From an uncultured Prevotella sp. (lineage in GTDB: Bacteria; Bacteroidota; Bacteroidia; Bacteroidales; Bacteroidaceae): a stretch of 52,461 nucleotides of DNA. The first letter of the stretch is position 1. Every line of letters begins with the position of its first letter. Below, piece after piece: positions 50,975-52,461 of the stretch. A program made the position numbers and the translations under genes. The stretch is taken from positions 1 through 52,461 of the forward strand of contig CAKQCV010000014.1 of the NCBI GenBank assembly GCA_934217675.1, given 5' to 3'. Below the pieces are notes generated by a model. The model saw nothing but the letters and a program-made list of their open reading frames with translations. It was not told the origin of the DNA and did not search any database.

Positions 50975-52461
50975 TTATCTTAATTCTGCTCCCAGTTGCT
51001 TTTTCAAGTTGGCAACCAGCTTGGTCATTACTGCCTCAATATGTTTTTCCGTAAGAGTTTTTTCCTCGTCCTGCAGTATAAAGTTCACGGCATAACTCTT
51101 CTTTCCTTCCGGTAAGTTCTTTCCCTCATAAACGTCAAACAGCTCCACCTTCTTCAAAAGCTTCTTTTCTGTTTGGTAAGCAATTTTCTCAATCTCTACA
51201 AACTCAATGTTATTGTCGAGCAGAAGAGCCAAGTCACGGCTTACAGGTGGGAACTTGCTAATCTCCTTGAAGCTGAATTTAGCCTTCTTTATAGCCTTCA
51301 TAAGAGCCGTCCAGTTCAGTTCAGCATAATAAACCGGTGTTTCGATTCCGAAAGCCTTCAGCTTTTTTTTGCAAATTATGCCCATTTCAGCCAGCACCTT
51401 TCCTCCGCGGTTTTCTATAGAGATTGCCGTTGAGAAGATATCGTTATCGCTCTTCTTGAACACTACAGCCCCCATCGGAAGTCCTATGCGCTGCAATATA
51501 TTCATCACATACGCCTTTAGTTCAAAGAACGACGTATCCTCGTCAGGATGGTTCCAGTTGCCGCTGATGCGCTTTCCTGTGAGCCACAAAGCGAGATGAT
51601 ATTCTTCGCTGTATGCAGCCTTTGGATTATCCACCGTATGCTTCTCCTTGTTGAAGTTGTAAACATTACCAAACTCGAAGAAATGCAGGTTCTGGTTCTT
51701 ACGCTTGATGTTGTGCTCCAAGCTCTCCAGTCCTCCAAAGAGCAAAGTCTCTCTCATCACATTCAAGTCAGAGCTCAGAGGATTCATTATTCTCACGAGA
51801 TTGTCTGCATGATAATGATTCAAGTTTTCATAATATGCAGCCTTGGTCAGCGAGTTATTCAATATTTCGTTGAACCCGCATCCCGTAAGTTGCTCGCCTA
51901 CAATATTTTCAAGTTTATGCTTAATGTCTTCGTCACCCTTTATTACGAGAGAGCTTTTCAGCTGTGTAGGAATCTCCACATTGTTGTATCCGTAGATACG
52001 CAAGATATCCTCCACCACATCGCATGGTCGCTGCACGTCAACCCTGTAGGCTGGAATCTGCAGCTCAAGCCCATCGGTTGTTTCTGCCAATATTTTCATT
52101 TCGAGCGAACTGACGATATTCTTTATCATGTCCACAGGGATATTCTTTCCCACGAGTCCATTCACATAGTCGTATTTCAGCGACACCTTAGCATCCTCGA
52201 TAGGCTCCGGATAAACATCCTTTATCTCCATTGCCACCTTAGCCCCAGCCAATTCCTTAGCCATTATTGCAGCTTGCTGCAATGCGTAAATAACTCCGTT
52301 AGGGTCTATTCCGCGCTCAAATCTGAAAGAAGCATCAGTGCTCAGTCCATGTCGGCGTGCACTTTTACGAATCCATGTAGGGTGGAAATACGCGCTCTCC
52401 AACACTACGTTAACCGTAGAGTCGTAGGTTCCGCTACCCTTTCCGCCGAATACTCCTGCGA
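50975..52461 (-). CDS. pheT: phenylalanyl-tRNA synthetase beta subunit, 5' end beyond the window
   Basis: C-terminal ~495 residues of PheT; the frame continues open through the right edge (AGVFGGKGSGTYDSTVNVV precedes LESAYF). The visible part begins in the B3/B4 editing region (FHPTWIRKSARRHGLSTDASFRFERGIDP). The B5 domain follows (PCDVVEDILRIYGYNNVEIP), then the catalytic-like core, and it ends with the FDX-ACB anticodon-binding domain (KFPPVSRDLALLLD ... LQDEEKTLTEKHIEAVM). The protein is half of the (alpha-beta)2 enzyme charging tRNA-Phe. pheS is not in the window. Confidence 0.97.
   Translation of the reverse strand, partial: AGVFGGKGSGTYDSTVNVVLESAYFHPTWIRKSARRHGLSTDASFRFERGIDPNGVIYALQQAAIMAKELAGAKVAMEIKDVYPEPIEDAKVSLKYDYVNGLVGKNIPVDMIKNIVSSLEMKILAETTDGLELQIPAYRVDVQRPCDVVEDILRIYGYNNVEIPTQLKSSLVIKGDEDIKHKLENIVGEQLTGCGFNEILNNSLTKAAYYENLNHYHADNLVRIMNPLSSDLNVMRETLLFGGLESLEHNIKRKNQNLHFFEFGNVYNFNKEKHTVDNPKAAYSEEYHLALWLTGKRISGNWNHPDEDTSFFELKAYVMNILQRIGLPMGAVVFKKSDNDIFSTAISIENRGGKVLAEMGIICKKKLKAFGIETPVYYAELNWTALMKAIKKAKFSFKEISKFPPVSRDLALLLDNNIEFVEIEKIAYQTEKKLLKKVELFDVYEGKNLPEGKKSYAVNFILQDEEKTLTEKHIEAVMTKLVANLKKQLGAELR

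Noticed and set aside
1..52461. tRNA, rRNA or riboswitch genes
   Set aside because: Intergenic regions were read on both strands; no cloverleaf with a CCA-compatible acceptor, no rRNA-like sequence and no recognisable riboswitch core was found.

Overview
The window reads as a chromosomal segment of a Bacteroidales bacterium, most likely Prevotella or a close relative. Supporting signs are Bacteroidota-specific families (DUF4491, DUF5686, Lnb/DUF4105, RprXY-type two-component system, FeoA-FeoB fusion), promoters of the Bacteroidota type (TTTG, about 20 bp, TAnnTTTG), A+T-rich intergenic DNA and weak Shine-Dalgarno usage. No rRNA, tRNA, CRISPR array or transposase gene was seen.

Region 1 (1-7.8 kb) looks accessory. 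It opens with the first ~38 codons of a glycoside-hydrolase-like gene, cut off. A minus-strand four-gene operon follows, visibly richer in G+C than the rest: a PLD-nuclease/SF2-helicase/DUF3427 protein (split by a one-base frameshift), a MutT-type NUDIX hydrolase, a flavin-reductase-like protein and a GNAT acetyltransferase. Divergent from it is an ADP-ribose cassette: an NrtR-type NUDIX/winged-helix regulator whose promoter carries two near-identical 15-bp operator-like sites, and a fusion of a macro-like domain with an ADP-ribosylglycohydrolase. A ~425-bp imperfect palindrome closes this region.

Region 2 (7.8-22.1 kb): a hemerythrin-LuxR regulator, rlmH, a DUF4491 membrane protein, and a HisC homologue that has Asn where the PLP-binding lysine should be. 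Then come an MltF-like lytic transglycosylase, a DUF5686 outer-membrane protein, an AddAB helicase-nuclease pair for double-strand-break repair, and the dipeptidase PepD, ending at a strong bidirectional terminator.

Region 3 (22.1-32.7 kb): RprX/RprY, GDP-mannose synthesis (manC), threonine deaminase, a glucosaminidase-LysM protein, proS preceded by a 22-bp-period repeat, a HAD phosphatase and the menaquinone genes menC-menE.

Region 4 (32.7-52.5 kb): mostly envelope and core genes. A minus-strand series coaX, outer-membrane protein, lptC, CorC/HlyC protein, ppiD-like chaperone; a plus-strand series lnb (lipoprotein N-acylation), a probably inactive alkaline-phosphatase-fold protein, secA; then a lone ABC ATPase, feoAB, fucO, a YebC/PmpR protein, and pheT running off the right edge.

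Best candidates for something new: the NrtR/ADP-ribosylhydrolase cassette beside the PLD-helicase-NUDIX operon, the lysine-less HisC, the hemerythrin-LuxR sensor, and the large palindrome at 7288-7712. All calls rest on reading the sequence and recalled family knowledge; no database search was run.
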